A stretch of 64,000 nt of DNA from Paramicrobacterium fandaimingii (GTDB lineage: Bacteria > Actinomycetota > Actinomycetes > Actinomycetales > Microbacteriaceae). How positions within the stretch are numbered: the stretch's first letter is position 1; the number at the start of each line of letters is the position of its first letter. The notes under the pieces are model-generated. The model saw only the letters and a list, made by a program, of their open reading frames with translations, was not told the origin of the DNA and did not search any database. Positions 16,783 through 25,593 of this stretch are shown one piece after another. A program made the position numbers and the translations under genes. The stretch is taken from positions 3,410,001 through 3,474,000 of the forward strand of contig NZ_CP061170.1 in the NCBI RefSeq assembly GCF_011751745.2, written 5' to 3'.

Positions 16783-17013
16783 TCACGCGAGCGCGCCGAC
16801 CATGATCGACTCGACGATCTCGTCGACAGCGCTGCGATCGGGCGTCGCTCCGAGCTCTCCCGCGAACAGCAGATGCCCTGTCCCCACCAGTGAGAGAGCG
16901 AGGACGTTGACGTCAGCATTCATTGCAATGCGACCCGCAGTCTGTTCGCGCGCGAGGTAGTCGGCGACGCCAGACGTTGCCTGAGCGAGAACGGGAATGC
17001 CGAGGGCGTTCCC
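16783..17013 (-). pseudogene. TetR-family regulator, C-terminal fragment
   Basis: The minus strand reads NALGIPVLAQATSGVADYL, then AGRIAMNADVNVLALSLVG, then HLLFAGELGATPDRSAVDEI to a stop at 16783. This is the ligand-binding C-terminus of a TetR repressor. An in-frame stop lies at 17014-17016, and the adjacent frame continues backwards as RDTVRTRLREG, so a frameshift sits at this point; the DNA-binding N-terminus is absent, replaced by the ABC permease gene 50 bases away. It cannot make a functional repressor. Confidence 0.65.
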
Positions 17014-17065
17014 TCACGCAGGCGTGTGCGCACAGTGTCGCGCGATGTCACCCCCCCCTGCACCG

Positions 17066-18055
17066 CTACAGGCGTTTGAGGTTCTTCAGGCCATCAATTC
17101 CGACAGCAAGCACGATCACGGCGCCCTTGACGATGAGCTGGTAGAAAAATGGCACATTCATGAGCACCAAACCATTGCTCAGCACCCCGATGATGAGCGC
17201 ACCAATGAGCGTTCCGACGATTCTGCCGCGCCCGCCCATGAGACTCGTTCCGCCAAGCACCACGGCGGCGATGGCGTCGAGCTCGTAGCCTTCGCCTGCC
17301 TTCGGCTGCCCGCTCTCCACGCGGGCAGCGAAGATAACGCCGGCGAGACCCGCACACGCACCCATGATGAGATACACCCGAACGAGCGTCCACTTCACGT
17401 TGATTCCGGCGAGGCGAGCAGCTTCTGCATTGCCTCCGATTGCATAGACGTGACGGCCGAATGCGGTGCGTTCAAGCACGAACCAGAGCACAATGTAGAC
17501 AAGAAGCATGATCACGACAGGCGTGGGGATCCCCGCAATTCCACCGTTGCCGAGGCCGCGGAAGCCGAGGTCACTGGCGATCAGCGGCCGCCCGTTCGTC
17601 AGCGAGTACGAGATTCCTCGAATGTACGTCAACGCACCCAGCGTGATGATGAACGCTGGCAGCCCGAGATACGCGATGAGCGTGCCGTTCACGAGCCCCG
17701 TGAGTGCACCGACGATGATTCCGCCGAGCACCGCGACAATTGCCGGTGCGCCCGCGGTCCACAAGAGCACGGCGCTCACTCCCGTGAGCGCGATCGCCGA
17801 ACCAACGGAGAGATCGATGCCTCCCGTGAGGATGACGACGGTCATACCTGCGGCGAGGATCGCGTTGATCGATACGGCCCGCGCGACGTTCAGACCATTC
17901 GTCAGGCTGAGGAAGTTGGGGGCGATCACGCTCATCAAGATGACGAGGATCACGAGCACAGCGAGAATGCCGAAACGCTCCCACGCCAGTGCTACGTCGA
18001 ACCTGCGAGGCTCGTGCTGCGCAGTCTTCTCCATTTGAGTGGGTGTCGACATCAT
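17066..18055 (-). CDS. Ribose-type (CUT2) ABC transporter permease
   Basis: 329 residues, eight to ten membrane spans, of the RbsC/BPD_transp_2 family. The conserved segment GGIDLSVGSAIALTG (about 79-93) and the AVVLGGTSLMGGRGRIVGTL loop (about 261-280), which contacts the ATPase, are both present. Its start overlaps the ATPase stop (ATGA at 18052-18055). Third gene of the binding-protein/ATPase/permease operon. CUT2 systems import monosaccharides such as ribose, xylose, galactose or allulose; the substrate here is undetermined. Confidence 0.93.
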   Translation of the reverse strand: MMSTPTQMEKTAQHEPRRFDVALAWERFGILAVLVILVILMSVIAPNFLSLTNGLNVARAVSINAILAAGMTVVILTGGIDLSVGSAIALTGVSAVLLWTAGAPAIVAVLGGIIVGALTGLVNGTLIAYLGLPAFIITLGALTYIRGISYSLTNGRPLIASDLGFRGLGNGGIAGIPTPVVIMLLVYIVLWFVLERTAFGRHVYAIGGNAEAARLAGINVKWTLVRVYLIMGACAGLAGVIFAARVESGQPKAGEGYELDAIAAVVLGGTSLMGGRGRIVGTLIGALIIGVLSNGLVLMNVPFFYQLIVKGAVIVLAVGIDGLKNLKRL

Positions 18056-19590
18056 TCGTCTCCCTCGAGCTGTTTGCTGGACAACGTACTGGGACCGTTG
18101 TCCGAAAGTCCGGTGGCAGCCATCATCACTGCCTCTTCTGTTGCTTCTTCGCGTGACATCTCGTCGACGATCTTTCCGGCTCGAAAGACGAGCACGCGAT
18201 CGCTGATTCCCAGCGCCTCTGGGAGATCTGACGAGACCATCAGCACGGCAACGCCCTCGTGCGTGAGATCGTTGATAATGCGGTAGATCTCTTGCTTGGC
18301 GCCGATGTCGACGCCTCGCGTCGGCTCATCGAGGATGAGCACCTTGGGCTTCACGAGAAGCCACCGCGACAGGGCGACCTTCTGCTGGTTTCCACCCGAG
18401 AGCCCCGAGACGAGTTGACTGATCGATGTGCTGCGGATGCGCAAGGTCTTCACCTCGTTCTGCGCGGCCTTGCGTAACGCTCGCAACTTCAGCACACCAC
18501 CAAGGGTGAACAGCTTCAGACTGCTCATCGCTGTGTTATCTCTGATGGAGAGATCGAGAAAGAGAGCCTGCTCCTTACGGCTCTCTGGCAGCATCCCGAT
18601 TCGCTGTCGAATTGCATCACTCGGTTTGCGGATCACGACGCGGTGCCCATTTACCGAGATTCGGCCGCTGGAACTGCGATCGGCTCCGAAGATCATGCGA
18701 CACAACTCGGTTCTGCCCGCACCAATCAGCCCGACGAGCCCAACGACTTCGCCCGCGCGGACACTCAGGTCGACAGGGCCGATTCCCGCACCGTTCGTAA
18801 GCCCCTCGACGTCCAAGACCACCTGAGCTGGCGCGCGATCCTCATGGACGTAGAGGTTGTCCACATCCCTGCCGACCATGCGCTGCACGACGTGCTCTGG
18901 GGTGATCTCGCCCCGCATCGTGGAACTCACCCACTTGCCATCGCGAAGAACGGTGATGCGATCGGACAGCTGCCAGACCTCCTCCATGCGATGGCTGATG
19001 TATGCCAACGCCATTCCCTCTGAACGCATCTCGTCAACGAGGGCGAACAGGCGTTTGGCCTCGCTTTGCGACAACGCGGCCGTCGGCTCGTCGAGAACGA
19101 GCACCTTTGCGTCTTCGGCAATGGCGCGCGCAATCTCGACCATCTGCTGCATTCCGATGGTCAGCCGATTCAACGGCTGGTCCACCGAAATGTCGACACC
19201 GATTCGGTTCAGCTTCTCGCGAGCGGAACTGCGCAGCGACTTTCGATCGAGCACCGCACCGAACTTTTTCGGCTCTTGACCAAGCGCAAGATTCTCTGCA
19301 ACGGTCATGTCGCCGACCGTGTTGAGCTCCTGGTGAATTATCGCGATGCCTTTGGTCAACGCATCACGTGGATTCTGGAAGGTCACGGCGTCCCCGTTGA
19401 GGCTGATGCTCCCAGAGTCAGGCGTGTAGACACCCGACAGAATCTTCATCAACGTGGATTTACCCGCGCCGTTCTCTCCCATCACCGCGTGAACTTCGCC
19501 AGCGTGCAGGTCAAGGTGCACGTCATCGAGGGCGACGGCACCTCCAAACCGTTTGGATATGCCTGACATCGTCAAGAGCGGTTGACTCAT
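18052..19590 (-). CDS. Ribose-type ABC transporter ATPase (two fused domains)
   Basis: 512 residues, the double-length RbsA/MglA type. The first domain has Walker A GENGAGKST (about 39-47), signature LTIGMQQM and Walker B VLVLDEPTAALS; the second has a degenerate P-loop, GLIGAGRTEL, signature LSGGNQQK and Walker B VLILDEPTRGVD. Such asymmetry is normal in CUT2 ATPases. I start at 19590 because GGAG lies seven bases upstream, whereas the ATGs at 19602 and 19608 lack a site. A hairpin between this gene and the binding-protein gene probably lowers its expression. Confidence 0.94.
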   Translation of the reverse strand: MSQPLLTMSGISKRFGGAVALDDVHLDLHAGEVHAVMGENGAGKSTLMKILSGVYTPDSGSISLNGDAVTFQNPRDALTKGIAIIHQELNTVGDMTVAENLALGQEPKKFGAVLDRKSLRSSAREKLNRIGVDISVDQPLNRLTIGMQQMVEIARAIAEDAKVLVLDEPTAALSQSEAKRLFALVDEMRSEGMALAYISHRMEEVWQLSDRITVLRDGKWVSSTMRGEITPEHVVQRMVGRDVDNLYVHEDRAPAQVVLDVEGLTNGAGIGPVDLSVRAGEVVGLVGLIGAGRTELCRMIFGADRSSSGRISVNGHRVVIRKPSDAIRQRIGMLPESRKEQALFLDLSIRDNTAMSSLKLFTLGGVLKLRALRKAAQNEVKTLRIRSTSISQLVSGLSGGNQQKVALSRWLLVKPKVLILDEPTRGVDIGAKQEIYRIINDLTHEGVAVLMVSSDLPEALGISDRVLVFRAGKIVDEMSREEATEEAVMMAATGLSDNGPSTLSSKQLEGDE

Positions 19591-19626
19591 GTTCTGCTCC
19601 ATTGTCATAGTCCGACCGCGTGACGA

Positions 19627-19645
19627 CCCCGGCGCGTGGCCGGGG
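19627..19645. terminator. Intercistronic hairpin after the CUT2 binding-protein gene
   Basis: CCCCGGC and GCCGGGG pair around GCGTG in the short gap between the binding-protein gene and the ATPase gene. No U-run follows, so an attenuating or mRNA-stabilising hairpin is more likely than a full terminator. Confidence 0.6.
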
Positions 19646-19656
19646 CCACTGCGTCT

Positions 19657-20610
19657 CTACTTCCAGCCGTCGTACTCGTCGAGCTTCTCGCGTGTGACGA
19701 TCGAACTCGGAACGAGCACGAGGTCGTCATCGAGCGTCTCGCCCTTTCGTAGCTTCACGGCCATCTCAAGCCCCGTCGTTCCCAACAGGTACGGGTCTTG
19801 AGCAGCCGTTGCAATGAACTGGCTGTCGTCTTTGCCCATCTCGGCGACGGCCTCAGGGGATCCGTCGACGCCGGTGACCGCGATATCGGTCTTCCCCGCC
19901 TGCTGAGCCGCGAGTACGGCTCCCAGAGCTGTGGGGTCGTTCACGCCGAAGATACCCACAACGTCTGGGTGCGCCGTCAGCATGTCTGTGGTCAGCGTCA
20001 GAGCTTTCTCTCTGCCGTTGTCCCCGTTCTGCGTCGCGACGACCTTCACGTCTGGGTTCTCGTCAAGAACGTTCTGGCACCCTTCCATTCGATCTTGGAT
20101 CGATGTGATGGGCGTTCCGTCGACGATCAGAATGTTGCCCGCACCGCCGATGTCATCGACGAGTGCCTGGCACGAGATCTCGCCGGCCTGTACGTTGTCT
20201 GTCGTCACGGTGGCCTGAGCGCCTTTCGCGCCAACGTCGACAGCCACGACAGTGATTCCCGCGTCAATAGCGCGGTCAACAGCGGGTCCGATGCCCTCGG
20301 AATCGACGGCGTTCAGAAGCAAGACATCGAGACCTTGCTGAATGAACGCGTCGATCTGGTCGTTTTGCGCTGCAAGATCCTGGCGTCCGTCTTGAGCTGT
20401 GTATGTCGCTCCCAGCTCTTCTGCGGCGGCTTTCACGCCATTGTTCATCGAGGCGAAAAACGGGTTGCTGAGGTCTTGCACCATCAGCGCGACAGACTCG
20501 ACCTTGCCGTCGGTGTCCCCTCCCGCTTCCAAGTCGCTCGTGCAGCCGGTCAAGGACACCGCCGCGATTGAGACTGCTCCGATAAGAAACAGCGACTTCG
20601 TTGTCTTCAT
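19657..20610 (-). CDS. Ribose-type ABC sugar-binding lipoprotein
   Basis: 317 residues. The N-terminus MKTTKSLFLIGAVSIAAVSL ends in a lipobox with the lipidated cysteine at C23 (LTGC). The mature part is a periplasmic-binding-protein-1 fold: LMVQDLSNPFFASMNNG near the start, VDSEGIGPAVDRAIDAGI and IFGVNDPTALGAVLA later, as in RbsB. I chose 20610, with GAGGGAG upstream, over a longer frame. First gene of the operon, divergent from a LacI regulator. RbsB relatives bind a single pyranose or furanose sugar; which one is not evident. Confidence 0.93.
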   Translation of the reverse strand: MKTTKSLFLIGAVSIAAVSLTGCTSDLEAGGDTDGKVESVALMVQDLSNPFFASMNNGVKAAAEELGATYTAQDGRQDLAAQNDQIDAFIQQGLDVLLLNAVDSEGIGPAVDRAIDAGITVVAVDVGAKGAQATVTTDNVQAGEISCQALVDDIGGAGNILIVDGTPITSIQDRMEGCQNVLDENPDVKVVATQNGDNGREKALTLTTDMLTAHPDVVGIFGVNDPTALGAVLAAQQAGKTDIAVTGVDGSPEAVAEMGKDDSQFIATAAQDPYLLGTTGLEMAVKLRKGETLDDDLVLVPSSIVTREKLDEYDGWK

Positions 20611-20646
20611 GCTCACTCCCTCGTCAAGCAAAACTGGCACTTCGCG

Positions 20647-20726
20647 AGACAACGTTGTCTGGATAGAATCCAAACCACCGAACGTTGCCGTTCGAACAAA
20701 CTATAGTCGGTGAGACATCGTTGTCT
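20647..20726. promoter_or_regulatory. Paired LacI operators
   Basis: AGACAACGTTGTCT at 20647-20660 is a perfect 14-base palindrome with the central CG typical of LacI sites. AGACATCGTTGTCT at 20713-20726 differs by one base. Centres are 66 bases apart, about six helical turns, which suits loop formation. The second lies just before the LacI gene itself, so autoregulation is expected. Confidence 0.82.
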
Positions 20727-20737
20727 AGAGGAAGTTT

Positions 20738-21742
20738 ATGGAGTCGAAACATTCGCGCAGGCGCGCAACCATCGGAGATGTGGCTGCCCGCGCAGGCGTG
20801 AGCATCAAGACAGTCTCGCGGGTCGTCAATGGGGTGACGACCGTGAATCCGGAGCTTGCCGAGCGCGTTCGGGCCGCTGCGGCAGCGCTCTCGTACCGCG
20901 CCAACCCCGCAGCATCCGCTCTGAGAACGGGCGCGCCGTCTCGCACAATCGGACTGCTCATCAAAGACCTCAACAATGACTTCTACGCGGCGATCGCCTC
21001 GGCGATCGCCGACGTCGCCCGTGCGAACGGAGCTCAGCTGATCACAGCTCCGTCTGGCGAGGATGTCACCGATGAACGGGTGGTTGTTCGAGATCTGGTG
21101 CGCCGTCGACTCGATGGACTGCTTATCGTTCCCACCAGCGGCGATCAATCCGCCCTGGCGCAGGAAATCGATCCCCATATTCCCGTCGTCTATCTCGATC
21201 GGCGCCCGGAAGGCATCGAGGCAGACAGCGTCGTGCTCGACAACGTGAACGGTGCACGTGAGGCGGTCTTCGCCCTCATCAATGACGGCCACACCCGAAT
21301 CGCGGGCCTCTTCGACACTCTGAACATGCCGACGATGCACGAGAGATTGCGCGGACTCAAGGACGCCTTCGTCGCTGCCGGACTGCAGCACGATGACGGT
21401 CTCATCGCGACGGATCTGGCAACACCGGATGCCGCGTTCGCCGCCACCTCGACGATGCTCGAGCGAGACGACCCTCCCACCGCCTTCTTCTGCGGAAACA
21501 ATCGCTCAGGCATCGGGGCGCTCCGCGCTCTGTGGGCGAACGGACGCTCAGAGCCGCTTGTCACGTTCGACGACTTCGAGCTCTCAGACCTGATGCCCCG
21601 TGATTTCTCCGTCGTGAGCTATGACAAGCATTCGATCGGGCGTTTGGGCGCCGAGCTGCTCTTTCGCCGAATCGACGGCGAGCAGTTCGAACCGCAATCG
21701 ATCGTGCTGCCGACCCACCGAGAGAAGCGAGGAGTGGCATGA
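20738..21742 (+). CDS. LacI-family transcriptional regulator
   Basis: 334 residues. The helix-turn-helix and hinge read ATIGDVAARAGVSIKTVSRV and then LSYRANPAASALRTG (about 10-65), a full LacI DNA-binding domain, followed by a periplasmic-binding-like effector domain with DLNNDFYAAIASAI and FCGNNRSGIGALRA. Two matching operators lie in the upstream gap shared with the CUT2 ABC operon. The gene overlaps the next one by ATGA, so regulator and isomerase-like enzyme are translated together. The inducer is probably the imported sugar or its phosphate. Confidence 0.93.
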   Translation: MESKHSRRRATIGDVAARAGVSIKTVSRVVNGVTTVNPELAERVRAAAAALSYRANPAASALRTGAPSRTIGLLIKDLNNDFYAAIASAIADVARANGAQLITAPSGEDVTDERVVVRDLVRRRLDGLLIVPTSGDQSALAQEIDPHIPVVYLDRRPEGIEADSVVLDNVNGAREAVFALINDGHTRIAGLFDTLNMPTMHERLRGLKDAFVAAGLQHDDGLIATDLATPDAAFAATSTMLERDDPPTAFFCGNNRSGIGALRALWANGRSEPLVTFDDFELSDLMPRDFSVVSYDKHSIGRLGAELLFRRIDGEQFEPQSIVLPTHREKRGVA

Positions 21743-22758
21743 CCGCCGAAGGCGATGCGTCGACATTCACCCCCGTCTTTCTCGGGGCGAATCAGCCTGC
21801 TGCGCGGTTCTATGACGGGGGCGCCAAGATCTCCCGGTTTCGGTCGACGGAGGCGTCAGCTCCATTCACCCCGGAAGACTGGGTGGCATCGACGACATCG
21901 CTCTTCGGCGAGCACGATCTCGGGCTCACGGTGCTGCCAAACGGGCAGCTGCTGCGCGACGCAATCAGCACCAACCCCGTTGCATGGTTGGGCGACGAGC
22001 ATGTGCGCAGCTACGGTCCCGACTCCATGCTGCTCGTCAAGCTTCTCGACGCCGGAGAGCGACTTCCCGTGCACATCCACCCCGGCGGGGTGTTCGCGCG
22101 GGCGCACCTTGGCGCCCGGCATGGCAAAGCAGAGGCCTGGCACATCCTCGACGCGGGCGAGATTCACCTGGGATTTCGCCGCAGCGTTCGCCCCGACGAG
22201 ATTCGGGACTGGGTCGACAGACAAGACGTGGCGGCGATGCTCGATGCCATGCACCGCGTTCAGGTGAACGTCGGCGATTTCATCTTCGTTCCTGCCGGGG
22301 TGCCGCACGCGATCGGCAAGGGTGTCTTTCTCGTCGAAGTCCAGGAGCCCGCAGACATGTCGATTCTGCTGGAGTGGGACGGTTACGATCTCGACGGGCC
22401 CCGGGACGGGCATCTCGGGCTCGGGTTCGATCGTGCGCTGGAAGCCGTCGCCGCAGAGGCGTTCACCATGGGCGAGATCAACCAGCTCGTCACACGAGCG
22501 GATGCCGGAAACACGCTCCCGGCCTCGGCGGACAGCTACTTTCGCGCGGAGACCCTGCGCGTTGAGCAACCTCAGCGTGTGGATGCCGGCTTCGGCATTC
22601 TCATCTCTCTCGAGGGCGCCGGAACGATCACCACAGCCACCGGATTTCACGCCCCCATTGCGCGCGGCGACACGGTTGTGATTCCCCACGGATGCGGGGC
22701 CGTCACGCTTTCTGGAGCATCCACGATTCTTCACTGCAGGCCGCCCGCGCCCCGGTGA
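21739..22758 (+). CDS. Class I mannose-6-phosphate-isomerase-like cupin enzyme
   Basis: 339 residues of the PMI type I cupin family. Zinc-binding residues are visible in LPVHIHPGGVFARA (about 110-125), GKAEAWHIL (the Q/E-x-W-x-I element) and VPAGVPHAIGKGVFLVEVQ (about 187-205). The family isomerises mannose-6-phosphate and related aldose/ketose pairs. Translational overlap with LacI and a location opposite a CUT2 sugar transporter indicate it processes the imported sugar after phosphorylation, although no kinase lies in this cluster. Its stop codon forms the loop of a strong hairpin. Confidence 0.87.
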   Translation: MTAEGDASTFTPVFLGANQPAARFYDGGAKISRFRSTEASAPFTPEDWVASTTSLFGEHDLGLTVLPNGQLLRDAISTNPVAWLGDEHVRSYGPDSMLLVKLLDAGERLPVHIHPGGVFARAHLGARHGKAEAWHILDAGEIHLGFRRSVRPDEIRDWVDRQDVAAMLDAMHRVQVNVGDFIFVPAGVPHAIGKGVFLVEVQEPADMSILLEWDGYDLDGPRDGHLGLGFDRALEAVAAEAFTMGEINQLVTRADAGNTLPASADSYFRAETLRVEQPQRVDAGFGILISLEGAGTITTATGFHAPIARGDTVVIPHGCGAVTLSGASTILHCRPPAPR

Positions 22759-22767
22759 CCGGGGCGC
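22747..22767. terminator. Bidirectional terminator hairpin with stop codon in the loop
   Basis: GCGCCCCGG and CCGGGGCGC are perfect 9-base arms and the three-base loop TGA is the stop codon of the isomerase gene. It lies between two convergent operons. No U-run follows, as is usual for high-GC actinobacterial terminators. Confidence 0.75.
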
Positions 22768-22781
22768 AGGCAGCGCAGCCG

Positions 22782-23894
22782 TCAGCTCGTGAGCACCGAA
22801 CTCCTCTCGAGATCGGCACGCACGTCGTCACGGCGCTCCGCGGCGAGCGCCTCTCGGTGCGCCTCGTCAAGCACGGCGGCGAGCCGCACCCGAGCGCCCG
22901 TCTCTGCTGACCGCACCGCCGCTTCGACCATCGCCAGACTGTAGACGTTTGAGTGGATCTCCCCCGAGGGCGTCTGCCCCGAGCGCAGCACCGAGACGAA
23001 CTCGGCGAGCGAGCCAGCGATCTCCCGCGCGGCGCCGGAATCGGCGGCATCCGGTGTTGTCACCGTCGGCTCGTCGAGGCGCTGCAGCCGCGGCATCCCC
23101 TCACCATCCCACGTCGCGGATCCGCCCGCACCCGTGATGCGCCAGGTGCCGTTCCACGACGTCTCGATGCCGTCGGCGCACCAGCTGCCCGTATACACGT
23201 AGCGCGTGCCTCCCTCGAACTCGAACGTCGCCGTGGCATTCGCCGCACCGTCGAACCAGCTGAAACCGGGGTTCCACTCTTCGCAGTACACCGCCACCGG
23301 GTCGGCGTCGAGAACGTAGCGCGCGGCGTCGAAGGCGTGAATCGCCATATCGACGAGCAGCACGTGGGGCATCTGCTCGCGGAACCCGCCGAAGTGCGGC
23401 GCCTTGAAGAACTCGGTTGTGACCGCGCCGATCTCGCCGAGCTCGCCGGCGATGGCGCGCAGCTGGGCAAGCTCGGGGTAGTAGCGGCGCGACTGGCTGA
23501 TCATGAGCAGCTCGCCGCTGACGGATGCGGCTGCCGCAAGCGAGAGCGCTTGCGCGACGGTGGGCGCGGCGGGCTTCTCGCACAGCACGGGAAGACCGAC
23601 AAACAGCGCCTCGACGTTCACCGGATGGTGCGCTGCAGGAACCGTGACGTTCACAACAGCGTGCGCTCCGGACTGCGCGGCAACCTCTGCGGTGCTCGTT
23701 CCCACGACGATGCCCGACAGTCCGGCCTGCTCAAGAGCGGCGTGTGCGGCATCCGTGTTGATATCGACGAGACCGACAAGCTCGACGTCGGGGTTCGCGG
23801 TGATCGTTCGAATCCACGCCCGCCCCATGCCGCCCGCGCCGACCTGCACGAGGCGCAGCGGCGCAGCATCCGTGATCGTTCTGAACTCGCTCAA
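22782..23894 (-). CDS. Gfo/Idh/MocA-family oxidoreductase (ThuB-like context)
   Basis: 370 residues. A Rossmann start, [13 protein letters not shown], and the conserved [12 protein letters not shown] (the EKP motif) give NAD(P)-binding; the C-terminal beta domain has [11 protein letters not shown] and [14 protein letters not shown], which includes the catalytic-histidine region. I start at TTG 23894: AGGGAG lies upstream and the TTG overlaps the ThuA stop as TTGA. In rhizobia a ThuA plus Gfo/Idh/MocA pair (ThuAB) oxidises trehalose-type disaccharides to 3-keto forms; that analogy suggests the role but does not prove it. Confidence 0.88.
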   Translation of the reverse strand: MSEFRTITDAAPLRLVQVGAGGMGRAWIRTITANPDVELVGLVDINTDAAHAALEQAGLSGIVVGTSTAEVAAQSGAHAVVNVTVPAAHHPVNVEALFVGLPVLCEKPAAPTVAQALSLAAAASVSGELLMISQSRRYYPELAQLRAIAGELGEIGAVTTEFFKAPHFGGFREQMPHVLLVDMAIHAFDAARYVLDADPVAVYCEEWNPGFSWFDGAANATATFEFEGGTRYVYTGSWCADGIETSWNGTWRITGAGGSATWDGEGMPRLQRLDEPTVTTPDAADSGAAREIAGSLAEFVSVLRSGQTPSGEIHSNVYSLAMVEAAVRSAETGARVRLAAVLDEAHREALAAERRDDVRADLERSSVLTS

Positions 23895-24679
23895 CTGTGC
23901 ATCGCTCCCTGGTAACCCCGGCCGTTGTAGAAGTCTTCGGTCTCGTATCGCAGCAGCACAGGGTCGGTGCGCTCGGGCCTCAGGGTCTTGGCCCACTCGA
24001 TGCCGTTCGCGATCACCTGACGCACCTCTTTCTGGTGGTACACCGGAAAGTCCTGGTCGCCCGGGCTGAAGAAGAAGATCTTGCCATAGCCGCGCCGATA
24101 CGTCATGCCGCTGCGAAACACCTCGCCGCCCGAAAATGTCGAGAGAAACACGAGCTCGTCTGGCGCCGGAACGTCGAAGAACTCGCCGTACATCTCTTGC
24201 TGCGGAATGATGAACGGGTGAGGGATGCCCCGAGCAATCGGGTGCGAGGGGCTGACCGTCCACACGATCTCGCGATCTTCTTCTGACCGCCAGCGCAGGG
24301 TGCACGAGGTGCCCATGAGCTTGCCGAAGATCTTCGACCAGTGCCCCGAATGCAGCACGAGCAGCCCCATGCCCGCGAGCACGTGACGGTGAACGCGTTC
24401 GACGATCTCGTCTGCAACCTCGGCGTGGGCCGCGTGCCCCCACCACACGAGCACGTCTGTATTCTGAAGCACCTCCTCGGTGAGGCCATGCTCGGGGTCA
24501 TCGAGCGTCGCCGTCGTGACGGACGCCCGCTCGCCGAGGTGCTCGTCGATTCCCTCCTTGATCGTCGTGTGCATGCCGTGGGGGTAGATGTCTCGCACGT
24601 TCTGCTGCACCTGCTCGTGGCGGTTCTCACCCCAGACGACAACGCGGATCGGGTATTCGGGCGTGGTGATTCCAGACAT
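23891..24679 (-). CDS. ThuA-like protein
   Basis: 262 residues of the ThuA (trehalose utilization) family, a glutamine-amidotransferase-like fold without the usual catalytic cysteine. It begins [13 protein letters not shown], has [20 protein letters not shown] (about 77-96), [19 protein letters not shown] (about 105-123) and ends [19 protein letters not shown], all family landmarks. It precedes the Gfo/Idh/MocA gene with a coupled stop and follows the ABC permeases. The family's biochemistry is still poorly defined; context says disaccharide or glycoside catabolism. Confidence 0.9.
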   Translation of the reverse strand: MSGITTPEYPIRVVVWGENRHEQVQQNVRDIYPHGMHTTIKEGIDEHLGERASVTTATLDDPEHGLTEEVLQNTDVLVWWGHAAHAEVADEIVERVHRHVLAGMGLLVLHSGHWSKIFGKLMGTSCTLRWRSEEDREIVWTVSPSHPIARGIPHPFIIPQQEMYGEFFDVPAPDELVFLSTFSGGEVFRSGMTYRRGYGKIFFFSPGDQDFPVYHQKEVRQVIANGIEWAKTLRPERTDPVLLRYETEDFYNGRGYQGAMHS

Positions 24680-24721
24680 GGCTGGCCTTTCTCTTGTGAG
24701 TCAGTCTCTCGTGGGTCGTGG

Positions 24722-25582
24722 TTACTTGAGGGCGCCGCCCGTCGCCCCGGCCGCGATGAACTTCTGCGCGAGCACAAGCAGCACAATCGCTGGGATCGAC
24801 GACAGCACGGCCGTCGCCATGACGGCGCTCCAGTTGGAGACCTGCGTGCCGAGGTATTGGTAGATGCCGAGCGTGACCGGGCGGATGTCTTCTGTCGTCG
24901 TGAGCGTGAGGGCGAACAAGAAGTCGCTCCACGAGAAGAGAAACGCGAAAAGCCCTGCCGTGATGAGCGAATTCTTCGCGATCGGCAGCACGATCGACAC
25001 AAACGCCCTCACCTGGCCCGCGCCATCGACGCGCGCTGCTTCGACGATCGAGGGCGGCACCCCCAGCATGAACGCGCGAAGAATCAGAATGGCAAATGGA
25101 ATTGCCTGCGTGGCGTCGGCAAGAATGAGGCCAGCATACGAGTTGAGCAGACCAATATCGTTGTACGCAGCGTAGAGCGCATTGGCGATCACAATTCCCG
25201 GAATCATCTGCGAAATGAGAATCGCGAGAAGCGCAACATTGATCCAGCGGTAGCGAAACTGCGCAAGCGCATACGCCGCCGGCGCGGCGATCGCCAGACT
25301 CAGCACGACAGTGCCGAGCGAGACGATGAGGCTCGTCACAAGGTTTCCGCCCTGGTCGGCAATCGCCTTCTCGTAGCCGGCGAAGCTGGGGTTGAGGGGA
25401 AAGAAATCGGCCGTGAGCGTGTTGCCCGAGGGCTGCAGCGACGCGTTGATCATCCAGTAGACGGGAAACAGCATGATCGCGAGAAACACCACACCGAGCA
25501 CGGTGTAGCTGACAGAACGCGTCGAACGGGCGCGAGCACGGCGGGCGGCCGCCGCATCGACGGTGAGAAGAACTGTTGTCAT
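24722..25582 (-). CDS. CUT1 ABC sugar transporter permease, MalG type
   Basis: 286 residues with six predicted spans. The EAA loop reads EAARVDGAGQVRAFVSIVLPI (about 163-183), which docks on the ATPase. N-terminal YTVLGVVFLAIMLFPVYWMI and C-terminal VLLVLAQKFIAAGATGGALK are typical of MalG-class permeases. The gene follows the MalF-type permease by 11 bases. No ATPase gene is present in the operon, so it probably uses a shared MsiK-type ATPase encoded elsewhere. Confidence 0.94.
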   Translation of the reverse strand: MTTVLLTVDAAAARRARARSTRSVSYTVLGVVFLAIMLFPVYWMINASLQPSGNTLTADFFPLNPSFAGYEKAIADQGGNLVTSLIVSLGTVVLSLAIAAPAAYALAQFRYRWINVALLAILISQMIPGIVIANALYAAYNDIGLLNSYAGLILADATQAIPFAILILRAFMLGVPPSIVEAARVDGAGQVRAFVSIVLPIAKNSLITAGLFAFLFSWSDFLFALTLTTTEDIRPVTLGIYQYLGTQVSNWSAVMATAVLSSIPAIVLLVLAQKFIAAGATGGALK

Positions 25583-25593
25583 GACGGCGCCCC

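Noticed and set aside
16997..18286. A 429-codon plus-strand frame over the CUT2 permease
   Set aside because: Antisense shadow rich in His, Asp and Arg; the permease on the other strand has all family motifs.
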